DNA of 16,867 bases, from the NCBI GenBank assembly GCA_964457585.1, contig CAYWFU010000073.1, forward strand, positions 1 through 16,867, in the 5' to 3' direction. The first letter of the stretch is position 1; every line of letters starts with the position of its first letter. A program made the translations under genes and the position numbers. Under the pieces are notes generated by a model. It was not told the DNA's origin. It did no database searches and saw nothing but the letters and a program-made list of their open reading frames with translations. The DNA comes from CAYWFU01 sp964457585 (lineage in GTDB: Bacteria; JACRDZ01). Below, one piece after another: positions 1-7,213 of the stretch.

Positions 1-45
1 TTTTAAAAAAATTCCAAAATTGATTTGACCCAGTCTGAGAGCCGC

Positions 46-178
46 AGGGTATCTTTTGTCTCTGATAGGAATATTTATCTGGGAGTGCCAAAGGCACTAA
101 TTATAATAATTATTTACCTTTCAGAGACTTTATTTATATTGTGCCAATTCATTGGCACTTCCAGATAATCTGTATTAT
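46..178. repeat. Mosaic palindromic repeat, left copy
   Basis: This block has a unit start (CTCTGATAGGAATATTT, 60-76), then an inverted nested piece (about 77-128, ending in CAGAGAC), then the second half of the unit with the perfect palindrome GTGCCAATTCATTGGCAC (141-158, 8-bp stem) and ACTTCCAGATAAT. A smaller hairpin, AGTGCC-AAA-GGCACT, lies at 84-98. The same unit without the nested piece is found inverted at 783-880, and degenerate halves occur at 15926-15952 and 16094-16113. It looks like a REP/BIME-type interspersed element. No coding sequence was seen in 1-277. Confidence 0.75.
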
Positions 179-239
179 AACAAATAAAATTTTAATGTCA
201 AACGTACTTTTTCATTTTTCATTTCAATAAAATGACGTA

Positions 240-268
240 TTGACAAAAAGGTATACATAAGGTATACT
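240..268 (+). promoter_or_regulatory. Sigma-70-type promoter with overlapping tandem operator, toxin-antitoxin locus
   Basis: TTGACA (240-245), a 17-nt spacer and TATACT (263-268) form a near-consensus promoter. The 9-mer AAGGTATAC occurs at 248-256 and again at 259-267, exactly 11 bp apart (one helical turn), and each copy contains the palindrome GTATAC. The second copy overlaps the -10 box. This is the expected arrangement for autorepression by a ribbon-helix-helix antitoxin. The expected start site, about 274-276, is only 2-4 nt from the toxin ATG at 278, so the message may be nearly leaderless. Confidence 0.8.
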
Positions 269-277
269 TTTTATATC

Positions 278-406
278 ATGGAATTTGAGTTCGATTCTAA
301 AAAAAGTATTAACAATAAAAAAAAACATGGGATTGATTTCTATGAAGCCCAAAGCTTATGGGATGATTCCAATATAGAGGAGATTGATATATATGAAAGC
401 ACATGA
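278..406 (+). pseudogene. Internally deleted BrnT-family toxin remnant (42 aa)
   Basis: The 42-aa product begins with EFEFDSKKSINNKKKHGIDF, the characteristic N-terminus of BrnT toxins (a charged stretch, then the conserved KHGIDF and an aromatic/acidic segment ending LWDD). It then passes directly into EEIDIYEST, which resembles the usual BrnT C-terminus (EE-x-IYES). BrnT proteins are normally about 90 aa, so the central beta-sheet and presumed RNase core, about 45-50 residues, appear to be missing while the frame is kept. There is no clear Shine-Dalgarno. The 3' end overlaps the antitoxin by 14 nt, the normal arrangement of such operons. It is probably non-toxic but may still help to couple translation or bind the antitoxin. 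The deletion is inferred from family memory, without an alignment. Confidence 0.72.
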
Positions 407-617
407 ACTTGATAAAAAATTTGATGAAGGTGAAGATATTTCTAAATACCTTGAAATATCGAAAGCAAAAAGGCCCGAACAGGAACAAAAGCGAGTAAAT
501 GTAGATTTCCCTTTATGGATGATTCATTTATTAGATAGAGAATCAAAGCGTTTAGGTGTTCCTCGTCAATCGATTATTAAAGTCTGGGTAGCAGAACGGC
601 TTGAAAAGGCAATTTAA
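393..617 (+). CDS. CopG/BrnA-like ribbon-helix-helix antitoxin
   Basis: A 74-aa protein with an N-terminal acidic toxin-binding-type segment (residues about 1-28) and a C-terminal ribbon-helix-helix DNA-binding segment: the strand around KRVNVDFPLWMIHLLD, then helix-turn-helix RESKRLGVPRQSIIKVWVAERLE. This is the usual partner downstream of BrnT. ATG 393 was chosen because AGGAGA (378-383) lies 9 nt upstream. A TTG at 384 is in frame but sits on the Shine-Dalgarno. The ORF is complete and unlikely to be decayed, unlike the toxin before it. By homology it should neutralise BrnT and repress its own promoter, and the tandem AAGGTATAC sites at 248-267 fit that role. Its dimeric RHH fold would match sites one helical turn apart. 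Confidence 0.85.
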   Translation: MKAHELDKKFDEGEDISKYLEISKAKRPEQEQKRVNVDFPLWMIHLLDRESKRLGVPRQSIIKVWVAERLEKAI

Positions 618-782
618 AATTCAGAACTTGTAACTGTTAGACTCAGATTAATAAAGCAATAAAGTACTTCTCTGACAAATTTGCTAATAGTATAACTAAA
701 GTGTATTATCCCCTCATTATGTGTGTTATCGTTATTTTCAAGGTACAAAAATTTGAAACGCTCGATAAACTTGTACTCAACA

Positions 783-880
783 TTATCTGGAAGTGCCATG
801 AATTGGCACAAATATAAATAATAAAATATTCCTATCAGAGACAGAAGATACCATGTGGCTGCCACAGGGTTCTTCATTAA
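783..880. repeat. Mosaic palindromic repeat, right (inverted) copy
   Basis: Read on the minus strand, this block reproduces the left unit at 46-178 without its nested insert: GGTATCTTCTGTCTCTGATA, then AATATTTTATTATTTATAT, the palindrome GTGCCA-TGAAT-TGGCAC (793-809, one base shorter than the left copy) and ACTTCCAGATAAT. A second small hairpin, TGTGGC-AG-CCACA, lies near the outer end. Together with the left copy it flanks the toxin-antitoxin locus in inverted orientation. The stretch 618-1113 holds only such repeats and AT-rich spacer, and no gene I can support. Confidence 0.75.
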
Positions 881-891
881 TTGAGTATCGA

Positions 892-932
892 GCAACTACA
901 TTAAATTTTTGTAGTTGCCTGATTTATCAGGC
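892..932. repeat. Palindromic repeat, GTAGTTGCC subfamily
   Basis: GCAACTACA (892-900) is inverted as TGTAGTTGC (910-918), and this runs into the palindrome GCCTGATTTATCAGGC (917-932, 7-bp stem, TT loop). The same TGTAGTTGCC-palindrome combination recurs at 1075-1097. Confidence 0.75.
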
Positions 933-1039
933 TTAATTTAATAAAATAAATAGGTTAATTTATGAGTCTGAAATCTCAAGAAAGGGGGATTCAAATTTTG
1001 ATATTTTATATTTAATTTAAAGTATAGGAAATTGAATAC

Positions 1040-1097
1040 GCCCAATGAATTGGGCAACTACAAACATATTGCATTGTAGTTGCCTGATTCATCAGGC
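1040..1097. repeat. Paired palindromes in inverted orientation (BIME-like) upstream of protease
   Basis: GCCCAATGAATTGGGC (1040-1055) followed by AACTACA is mirrored by TGTAGTT followed by GCCTGATTCATCAGGC (1082-1097). The two palindromes have different stem sequences but the same geometry and flanks. The second ends 4 nt before the protease Shine-Dalgarno (1102-1106), so if transcribed it would fold in the 5' UTR. Confidence 0.75.
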
Positions 1098-1113
1098 TTA
1101 TAGGAGACATTCT

Positions 1114-2715
1114 ATGAAAAAAAAATTTTATTTTTTTGTATCCTGCTTTTATTTTTTAATAATATTTAGTATTCAAACAATCTATCCCCAGAATAGCAAA
1201 ACCGAAATAATGAAAAATGCTATTGCTTCACAAAAAGGTTGTTCTAAAGAAGATATACAAATAGTAAACACCGGTAAATCTCACTTCCCTCTTTTAAACA
1301 AAAAACTCACATGGGCTAAAGCCAGAAATACACGAACAGAAGAAATATACAACATTTCTCTTGATGAGAATGATAATGTTGCTGATGATGAAACCCTAAG
1401 TAAAGAAGAAAATATTTTACATGAAAAAAAGTATGGTAAATTTTCAGAAGATTTACATGAGAAACTTCAAGCTATGTCTGATTCTGATATGGTTAAAGTG
1501 GAAATTATTTTAAATGGCGATGATGGTGGTGCTATTGAAAGTCCAACTTATGAGGAAACACAATCTCAAAGCCAGGAAGAAATAGAAACAAAAATGAATG
1601 CGCAATACAATGAAAAAATATCCAAAATAAAAACTATAGAAGAAAATTTCAAAGAAAAATGCATTGATTTGCAGGGATATAATATACTTCTTGAAGGTGA
1701 GATGCTTCCAGTAATGATAATTGAGTTATCTAAATCTGAACTATTGAAACTTGCAGTATATCCTGAGATAAAAGAAATTTATTACCATACAATAGACCTT
1801 CCTAATCTAGATATCTCTATCCCAACTACATGGACAGATAAAGTATGGGCAAAAGGGATAACAGGTTCTAGGATTAAAGTTGCTGTTGTTGATGCCAGTG
1901 GTATTGATTTTTCCCATCCTAACCTTTCAAATCCAGATTCTAAAAATAGAATTAATGGTTATTATGCATTGGATGACTATCATGCTACTAGAACAGCAGG
2001 TGTTATTGCCTGTCGAAAAATCGGTATTAATCCTTTTCAGGGGGTGGCATATAATGCGACTTTATTAGGTGCTAATTTTGGGAATACTAATATATTAATA
2101 GATTACAATGCTATTGAATGGGCAATTAACCCAGCTCCCGATCGAAATGCAAGAATTATTAATTATAGTCGTGGGGATTATCGCTTTGGTCTATATATGA
2201 AAAATTATGGCATAAATAATAAATTTGATGCATATGTTTTTAATAATCGAATAACTATAGTAGTTAGCGCTGGTAATACTGTAGATATAAATGCACCAGC
2301 AATGTCATATAATTGTATTGCTGTTGGTTCTTATGATGATAAAAATACTGTTTCATGGACAGATGATATAATGGGAATTGGCTCAGGTACTCCATCACCT
2401 TTCAATGATCCTATTTCAACAAATGGAGATAGAGAAAAACCTGAAGTTGTTGCACCTGGTGTAGAAATAGTAACTACTTTTGTAGACCCGTATGGTTATG
2501 GATTTAGAGCTTCTTCAGGTACAAGTTTTGCTGCCCCGCATGTTGCAGGACTGGCAGCTTTATTATGCGAGAGGAATCCAAATTTGCTTTCCTGGCCTGA
2601 AGCAATAAAAGCTATTATTATGGCAACAGCAGTACATAATCTTGAAGGTAGTTCAAGTCTGTTAGCGATAAGGATGGTGCTGGTGGTATTGTGTCGTATT
2701 TTGCTAATGCACTAG
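1114..2715 (+). CDS. Secreted subtilisin-like (S8) serine protease, N-terminal part, frameshifted
   Basis: The N-terminus (MKKKFYFFVSCFYFLIIFSI) is a signal peptide, followed by a long charged propeptide-like region (about 30-235) and the S8 catalytic domain. Visible catalytic residues are D260 in AVVDASGIDFSHPNL, H290 in HATRTAG, oxyanion N388 in SAGN and S471 in GTSFAAPHVAG, so the active site is intact. ATG 1114 has AGGAG at 1102-1106. The longer in-frame start at 1045 lies inside a palindromic repeat and was rejected. The frame ends at 2715 after aberrant residues, and the expected continuation, beginning SDKDGAGGIVSYFANALA, is in the next frame from about 2664. The product would be an exported endopeptidase whose propeptide is removed on maturation. 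Its substrate is unknown. The frameshift may be a real inactivation or a sequencing/assembly error. Confidence 0.88.
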   Translation: MKKKFYFFVSCFYFLIIFSIQTIYPQNSKTEIMKNAIASQKGCSKEDIQIVNTGKSHFPLLNKKLTWAKARNTRTEEIYNISLDENDNVADDETLSKEENILHEKKYGKFSEDLHEKLQAMSDSDMVKVEIILNGDDGGAIESPTYEETQSQSQEEIETKMNAQYNEKISKIKTIEENFKEKCIDLQGYNILLEGEMLPVMIIELSKSELLKLAVYPEIKEIYYHTIDLPNLDISIPTTWTDKVWAKGITGSRIKVAVVDASGIDFSHPNLSNPDSKNRINGYYALDDYHATRTAGVIACRKIGINPFQGVAYNATLLGANFGNTNILIDYNAIEWAINPAPDRNARIINYSRGDYRFGLYMKNYGINNKFDAYVFNNRITIVVSAGNTVDINAPAMSYNCIAVGSYDDKNTVSWTDDIMGIGSGTPSPFNDPISTNGDREKPEVVAPGVEIVTTFVDPYGYGFRASSGTSFAAPHVAGLAALLCERNPNLLSWPEAIKAIIMATAVHNLEGSSSLLAIRMVLVVLCRILLMH

Positions 2716-3119
2716 CTAGCACATCTCAAAATATAGTATATGATTATATGACTAAAACATCTACTAATACCTCTTTTACTTTTAAACTTGGAAATATTTT
2801 TACAAATCCTGCTCAGCGTAGAGTTGTACGAATTGTTTTATGCTGGAGTGTTGATCCAACTTTTTCGGATTATAATAATAAACATGGTACAGATCTGGAT
2901 ATTTCCGTATATAAGCGTATTAGAGAGCTTTGGGGGTATACTTATCAATATGTAGGGGGATCGTACAGTAAAGATAATAATTATGAAATATATGAGTTTT
3001 CTACTACCAGTAATTCTGATTATTATAGAATAATAATTAATAAAACACGTTACGATGATATTGCTCTTAATGGGATTCCATTTTCTATAGTATTTTCTGA
3101 TGTGCCAGTTGGAAATTAA
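2691..3119 (+). pseudogene. C-terminal fragment of the frameshifted S8 protease (beta-sandwich domain)
   Basis: Read from about 2664, this frame continues the protease without loss (SDKDGAGGIVSYFANALA) into a beta-rich accessory domain of about 130 residues. Markers are RVVRIVLCWSVDP, HGTDLDISVY and NNYEIYEFSTT, the pattern of the jelly-roll/P-type or PPC-like domains that follow subtilisin catalytic domains. The GTG at 2691 is only the first possible start codon and has no Shine-Dalgarno. In the second frame a TAG at 2649-2651 confines the shift to 2652-2664, probably one base lost at the CTGTTAGC run (2659-2666). Joined, the protein would be about 668 aa. It is not expected to be translated as an independent gene. 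Confidence 0.85.
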
Positions 3120-3124
3120 TTAAT

Positions 3125-3158
3125 GATATACCCTACGGGAGAAACCGCAGGGGATATC
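3125..3158. repeat. Hairpin after protease stop, related to the CCGCAGGG repeat
   Basis: GATATACCCTACGG pairs with CCGCAGGGGATATC across a GAGAAA loop (14-bp stem, two mismatches), starting 6 nt after the protease stop. There is no U-tract, so it is not a classical terminator. The right arm plus CTCTGATTGGAA resembles the unit start at 44-72, which suggests another copy of that dispersed repeat. Confidence 0.6.
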
Positions 3159-3232
3159 CTCTGATTGGAAGATTATAAATTTCCATTTTGTACGTTTTCC
3201 CAATGTTTTTTATTTAAAATAGTTTCTATTGC

Positions 3233-3306
3233 TGTCATTTTGAACGAAGCGAAAAATCTGCTTCTAAAGCTATAAAAACAGATTCTTCGCATCGCTCAGA
3301 ATGACA
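3233..3306. repeat. Inverted-repeat element, TGTCATT..AATCTG family
   Basis: The 28-nt arms 3233-3260 (TGTCATTTTGAACGAAGCGA start) and 3279-3306 match as inverted repeats at 24 of 28 positions around an 18-nt centre. The arm resembles a TGTCATTCTGAGCGAAGCGA-type repeat that I recall from many bacterial genomes. No convincing target duplication was seen. It lies 86 bp before the LVIVD gene. The rest of 3159-3392 shows nothing I can identify. Confidence 0.75.
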
Positions 3307-3392
3307 AACAAAAAATTAGCAAAACATCATAAAAATATTACCAACAAATTTATCGCACACCATTTTGTAAAATATAGAGTAAAGGGATTAGA

Positions 3393-6245
3393 ATGCATTT
3401 TCAAGTAAAAAATAAATATTTTTTTATAATTATTATTAGTACTATTATAAAAGTTGCATCTGCAGGTTTACTTTTCGCTAAAGCACCTTTAATCAATTCA
3501 ATAGATTCAACTTCAGGATATAACTCTACTCTTACACAAATAACTATTAAAGGTAAAAATTTTGATACAACATGCAAAGCTTATATCAGTCCTGGTGGTT
3601 ATTATATGGCTAACATAATAAATACTAATAGTTTAATTTCTGACATTTTTATTTCCGGGAATTATGCGTATATAGCAGCTACACATACGTTACCAAATGA
3701 AAAAGGAGGATTTCAAATAATAGACATCAGTAATCCCTTAAAACCAGTTATAACTGCAGTTATAACTGGCAGCATTGGTAATCGTGGATTAGCTCATAGT
3801 GTTTTTGTTTCAGGAAATTATGCATATATAGCATATTCAGATACAGATATTGATACTGGAGGATTACAAATAATAGATATCAGTAATCCTGCAAAACCTG
3901 CTATAATTAGTAGTCTTGATACTGTTGAGTACGATCAACAAGATAGTGTGGCTTATAAAATTTATGTTTCAGGAAATAATGCATACTTATTCTATTTATA
4001 TTCGCCAGGTCCTAAAATGAATAGTAAAACAGGTTTGCAAATAATAGATATTAGCAATCCAGCTAATCCTATTTTAGTAAGCAATTTGGATAATATAGAT
4101 AATGTTTTTGTATCAGGTAATTATGCGTATGCTACAAATGAAGAAGCTGAATTATACATAATAGATGTGAGTAATCCAGCTAACCCTATTTTAGTAAGTA
4201 ATATGAATAACATATACAGTATTTTTGTATCTGGTAATTATGCATTTGCTACGAATGGAGAATCTGAATTATATGTAATAGATGTGAGTAATCCAGCTAA
4301 TCCAGGTATCGTAAATAGTATAAATATATCACAGGTTAGGGGCATCATGCCCATTTCAGAGAAATATGCTTATGTTGAATCTGAGGAATCTGGATTGTAT
4401 ATAATAGATATCAGCAATCCTGTAAATCCAGATATTGTAAATAATATAGAAGATGTATCTCTGGGATTTGGTAAAGTTTCTATTACAGAAAATTACATAT
4501 ATCTATCAAATTATAATGTTGGGGAGCAGGTACAGGTAATAGATATAAGTAATCCAGTAAATCCTGTTATAATAAATATGGATGTACCCGGGTTCCCAAA
4601 TGATTTTGCTATATCAGGAAATTATTTATACACAGATTATGATCTTTCGGAATTGCTAATTATAGACATTAGTAATTTAATAAAACCTAATATTTTAAGT
4701 AGTATGGATAAATTTGATAGGGCGATTTTAAGTTTTTTTGTATCACATAATTATATATATATTCTAAATGGGAAACCAGGTAAGTCTGGTTTCCAGATTA
4801 TTGACGCAAGTAATCCAGCAAAACCTTATATAGTAAGTGATTTAAATCTCTCTGATCAATCTAATGATATTTATATTTCAGATAAATATGCATATATAGC
4901 TAAACATGGTGGACTTAAAATAATAGATATAAGCAATCCAAATAGTCCATATATAATAGATAATAATATAAATATAAATACATCTATTTGGGGAGGTGAA
5001 AGTATCTATGTCTCAGGAAATTATGCATATATTACTGATAGATGGAACGGATTATCAATAATAGATATCTCTAATCCTCTAAATTCAAAGCTGATTAGCA
5101 TTACAAAAACACTAAGTATTGCAAATAATGTTTCTATTTCAGGAAATTACGCGTACGTTGCTGATTGTGATGGATTGCTAATATTAGATATCAGTAATCC
5201 ATATAATCCATTTAGAGTAGGGAGTATAAAAACACCTGATTTTGCAAAAAGTGTTTTCATCTCAGGGAATTACGCATATATAGCGGCTGAGTCTTCAGGA
5301 TTAGTAATAATAGACATTAGTAATCCAGCAAACCCAAAAATAATAGGGAACATTGACACATATGGAGGTGCAGAAGATGTTTCTGTTTCAGGGAAATATG
5401 CATATATAGCAGATTTTTTTTATGGATTATTTGTAATAGATATAAGTAATCCATACAATCCACAAATTATAGAAAGAGATAATATATTTACTAAAACGGA
5501 TAAAATTTGTGTATCAGAAAATTTTATATATGTTGCACAAAATGATATTTCTCTTACAAAGGGAAAACTCCAGATTCTCCATAAACCAAGCACAGGACTT
5601 GTCTGTGAATCACTAAAATTAATTGATGATAGCACACTGCAGGCTATTGTCCCAAAAGGTTTAATGTCAGGTAAATACAATATTAAGGTTATTAATTCTA
5701 ATGGAGAACAAAGTATTATCCATAATTATTTTACAGTTAATGGTTCTATGCCCAATCTATCACCTGGTGTAAGCTTAAAAGCAAATTCAAATTTTGGGTA
5801 TGCCCCTTTATCAGTAAATTTTACTGCTGATGCATATGACAACAACGGTAATATTGTAAAATACGAATGGGATTTTAATGGAGATGGTGCTTATGATTCC
5901 TCAACCTTAACCTCAACCTCAACCTTTATTTATACCACCGAAGGCACATATAATGCCGAAGTTAAAGTTACCGATAATAATGGAGCTAGCGCAAAAAATA
6001 GTGTAAGCATAAAAGTGAATAAAAAACCTGAAGAAAAAAAGAAGAAAAGTTTTTGTTTGATCAGTATAGTTCAGAATAGTTTGCAAAAGGTTATCCCCAA
6101 TGAAATAAATTTTTTCACACAATTTCGTGATACTAAATTTATGTTTAATATTTTTGGTGCAAAATTAGTCGAATTTTATTATAAAATTAGTCCAAAAATA
6201 GTTGATTACATTTTTAACAATACATGGATGTCCTTCATGTTTTAA
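3393..6245 (+). CDS. Exported LVIVD-repeat protein with IPT/TIG and PKD domains and a CFI-box-like C-terminal tail
   Basis: The 950-aa protein starts with a signal peptide (NKYFFIIIISTIIKVASAG). Residues about 31-70 (INSIDSTSGYNSTLTQITIK, GKNFD) look like the first half of an IPT/TIG domain. Fourteen repeats of the type GLQIIDISNPANP-x-IVSN...V-VSGNYAY follow (about 65-735), the LVIVD family, expected to form beta-propeller(s). Residues about 735-783 (SLKLIDDSTLQAIVPKGLMS, GKYNIKVINSNGEQ) look like the second half of the IPT/TIG domain. A PKD domain (about 787-876, with YEWDFNGDGAYD) and a lysine-rich linker come next, then a tail with FFTQFRDTKF and FYYKISPKIVDYI, matching the C-terminal CFI-box sorting-type domain. 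The normally conserved CFIATAAYG box reads CLISIVQNS (C888). AAAGGG (3381-3386) precedes the ATG. The 3' end overlaps kdsD, on the opposite strand, by 11 bp. It is likely displayed at the cell surface. The ligand is unknown. Confidence 0.88.
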   Translation: MHFQVKNKYFFIIIISTIIKVASAGLLFAKAPLINSIDSTSGYNSTLTQITIKGKNFDTTCKAYISPGGYYMANIINTNSLISDIFISGNYAYIAATHTLPNEKGGFQIIDISNPLKPVITAVITGSIGNRGLAHSVFVSGNYAYIAYSDTDIDTGGLQIIDISNPAKPAIISSLDTVEYDQQDSVAYKIYVSGNNAYLFYLYSPGPKMNSKTGLQIIDISNPANPILVSNLDNIDNVFVSGNYAYATNEEAELYIIDVSNPANPILVSNMNNIYSIFVSGNYAFATNGESELYVIDVSNPANPGIVNSINISQVRGIMPISEKYAYVESEESGLYIIDISNPVNPDIVNNIEDVSLGFGKVSITENYIYLSNYNVGEQVQVIDISNPVNPVIINMDVPGFPNDFAISGNYLYTDYDLSELLIIDISNLIKPNILSSMDKFDRAILSFFVSHNYIYILNGKPGKSGFQIIDASNPAKPYIVSDLNLSDQSNDIYISDKYAYIAKHGGLKIIDISNPNSPYIIDNNININTSIWGGESIYVSGNYAYITDRWNGLSIIDISNPLNSKLISITKTLSIANNVSISGNYAYVADCDGLLILDISNPYNPFRVGSIKTPDFAKSVFISGNYAYIAAESSGLVIIDISNPANPKIIGNIDTYGGAEDVSVSGKYAYIADFFYGLFVIDISNPYNPQIIERDNIFTKTDKICVSENFIYVAQNDISLTKGKLQILHKPSTGLVCESLKLIDDSTLQAIVPKGLMSGKYNIKVINSNGEQSIIHNYFTVNGSMPNLSPGVSLKANSNFGYAPLSVNFTADAYDNNGNIVKYEWDFNGDGAYDSSTLTSTSTFIYTTEGTYNAEVKVTDNNGASAKNSVSIKVNKKPEEKKKKSFCLISIVQNSLQKVIPNEINFFTQFRDTKFMFNIFGAKLVEFYYKISPKIVDYIFNNTWMSFMF

Positions 6246-7212
6246 TCCCAGCCTTTATAATATCATGCAAATGAATAATTCCAATTGGAAATCTTTTTTT
6301 ATCAATAATCACCAGTGAAGTAATTTGATGGTCTTCCATCTTTTTCAGCGCTTCTACTGCGAGATTATCTCTGCTGATTGTTTTTGGATTTTTTGTCATA
6401 ATACTGCCTGCTTTTAATTTAAAAACTTCGTGTTCTTTTTCCAGTATTCTGCGCAAGTCTCCGTCAGTTACTATACCTGAAAATTTTTTATTTTTATCAA
6501 CAACTGTTGTCATCCCCAGCCGCTTAGAAGTCATTTCGCAAAGAACCTGATTAAAATTATCGTTTTCTTTTACTATAGGAACAGCATTATCAGCATGCAT
6601 TAAATCTTCAACTTTCATCAAAAGCTGTTTTCCAAGCATTCCGCCGGGATGAAAAAGAGCAAAATTTTCAGCTTTAAAATCTTTTTTATTTAAAAGCGCA
6701 ATAGCTAATGCATCACCCAGAACCAATGTCGCAGTCGTACTTGTAGTTGGCGCCAGACCTAATGGGCAGGCTTCTTTTCTAACTCCTATATCTAAAATCA
6801 CATCACTATGTTTTGCTAATGTTGAATTCGGCTCTGAAGTGATAGCTATTAATTTTACTCCCATTAATTTCATTGGTGAAAGTAAATTATTTATCTCTCC
6901 CGTATCGCCGCTTTTAGAAATCAGCACTACTATATCTTCCGGCATTACCATACCCAGATCACCGTGAATACCATCAGCAGGATGGAGAAAATATGATGGT
7001 GTGCCTGTGCTTGTAAGTGTAGCTGCTATTTTTTTTCCTATTATTCCTGATTTTCCCATACCGGTTATAATTACCCTGCCCTTGCAATTATAAATCATTT
7101 CAACTGCTTGTATAAAATTTTTATCTAACTTTTTTGCAAGAGAGAAAATAGCTTCTGCTTCTTCTTTTATTACACTCCGCGCATATTCCAGAATTTTTTT
7201 ATTATTTTCCAT
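6235..7212 (-). CDS. kdsD: Arabinose-5-phosphate isomerase (SIS + two CBS domains)
   Basis: The 325-aa protein interconverts ribulose 5-phosphate and arabinose 5-phosphate, the first committed step to Kdo for lipopolysaccharide. The SIS domain spans about 35-180 and the CBS pair about 200-325. Residues match E. coli KdsD with a constant offset of 5: K54 (GMGKSG), H83 (GIHGDLGMV), E106, E147 (KEACPLGLAPTTSTTA) and H188 (FHPGGMLG). Length is typical. KpsF and GutQ are paralogues that cannot be excluded by sequence alone, but neither capsule nor glucitol genes are near. It starts 1 nt after the transaldolase stop, so the two are almost certainly co-transcribed and perhaps translationally coupled. 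It converges with the LVIVD gene. The pairing makes sense because transaldolase supplies the pentose-phosphate pool. No decay signs. Confidence 0.95.
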   Translation of the reverse strand: MENNKKILEYARSVIKEEAEAIFSLAKKLDKNFIQAVEMIYNCKGRVIITGMGKSGIIGKKIAATLTSTGTPSYFLHPADGIHGDLGMVMPEDIVVLISKSGDTGEINNLLSPMKLMGVKLIAITSEPNSTLAKHSDVILDIGVRKEACPLGLAPTTSTTATLVLGDALAIALLNKKDFKAENFALFHPGGMLGKQLLMKVEDLMHADNAVPIVKENDNFNQVLCEMTSKRLGMTTVVDKNKKFSGIVTDGDLRRILEKEHEVFKLKAGSIMTKNPKTISRDNLAVEALKKMEDHQITSLVIIDKKRFPIGIIHLHDIIKAGIKT

Positions 7213-7213
7213 C

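Noticed and set aside
614..895. 93-aa minus-strand ORF
   Set aside because: It overlaps the inverted mosaic repeat at 783-880, has no good start context and shows no recognisable motif, so it is probably accidental.
46..1097. CRISPR array
   Set aside because: The repeats are palindromic, in mixed orientation and irregularly spaced, without uniform spacers or cas genes.
1045..1113. Longer N-terminus for the protease
   Set aside because: It lies in the palindromic repeat. The signal peptide and AGGAG support the ATG at 1114.
3125..3158. Rho-independent terminator of the protease
   Set aside because: The hairpin is good but no T-run follows. It resembles a dispersed repeat instead.
6218..6245. 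Bidirectional terminator ACATG..CATGT between the LVIVD gene and kdsD
   Set aside because: The stem is only about 5 bp with no proper U-tract on either side.
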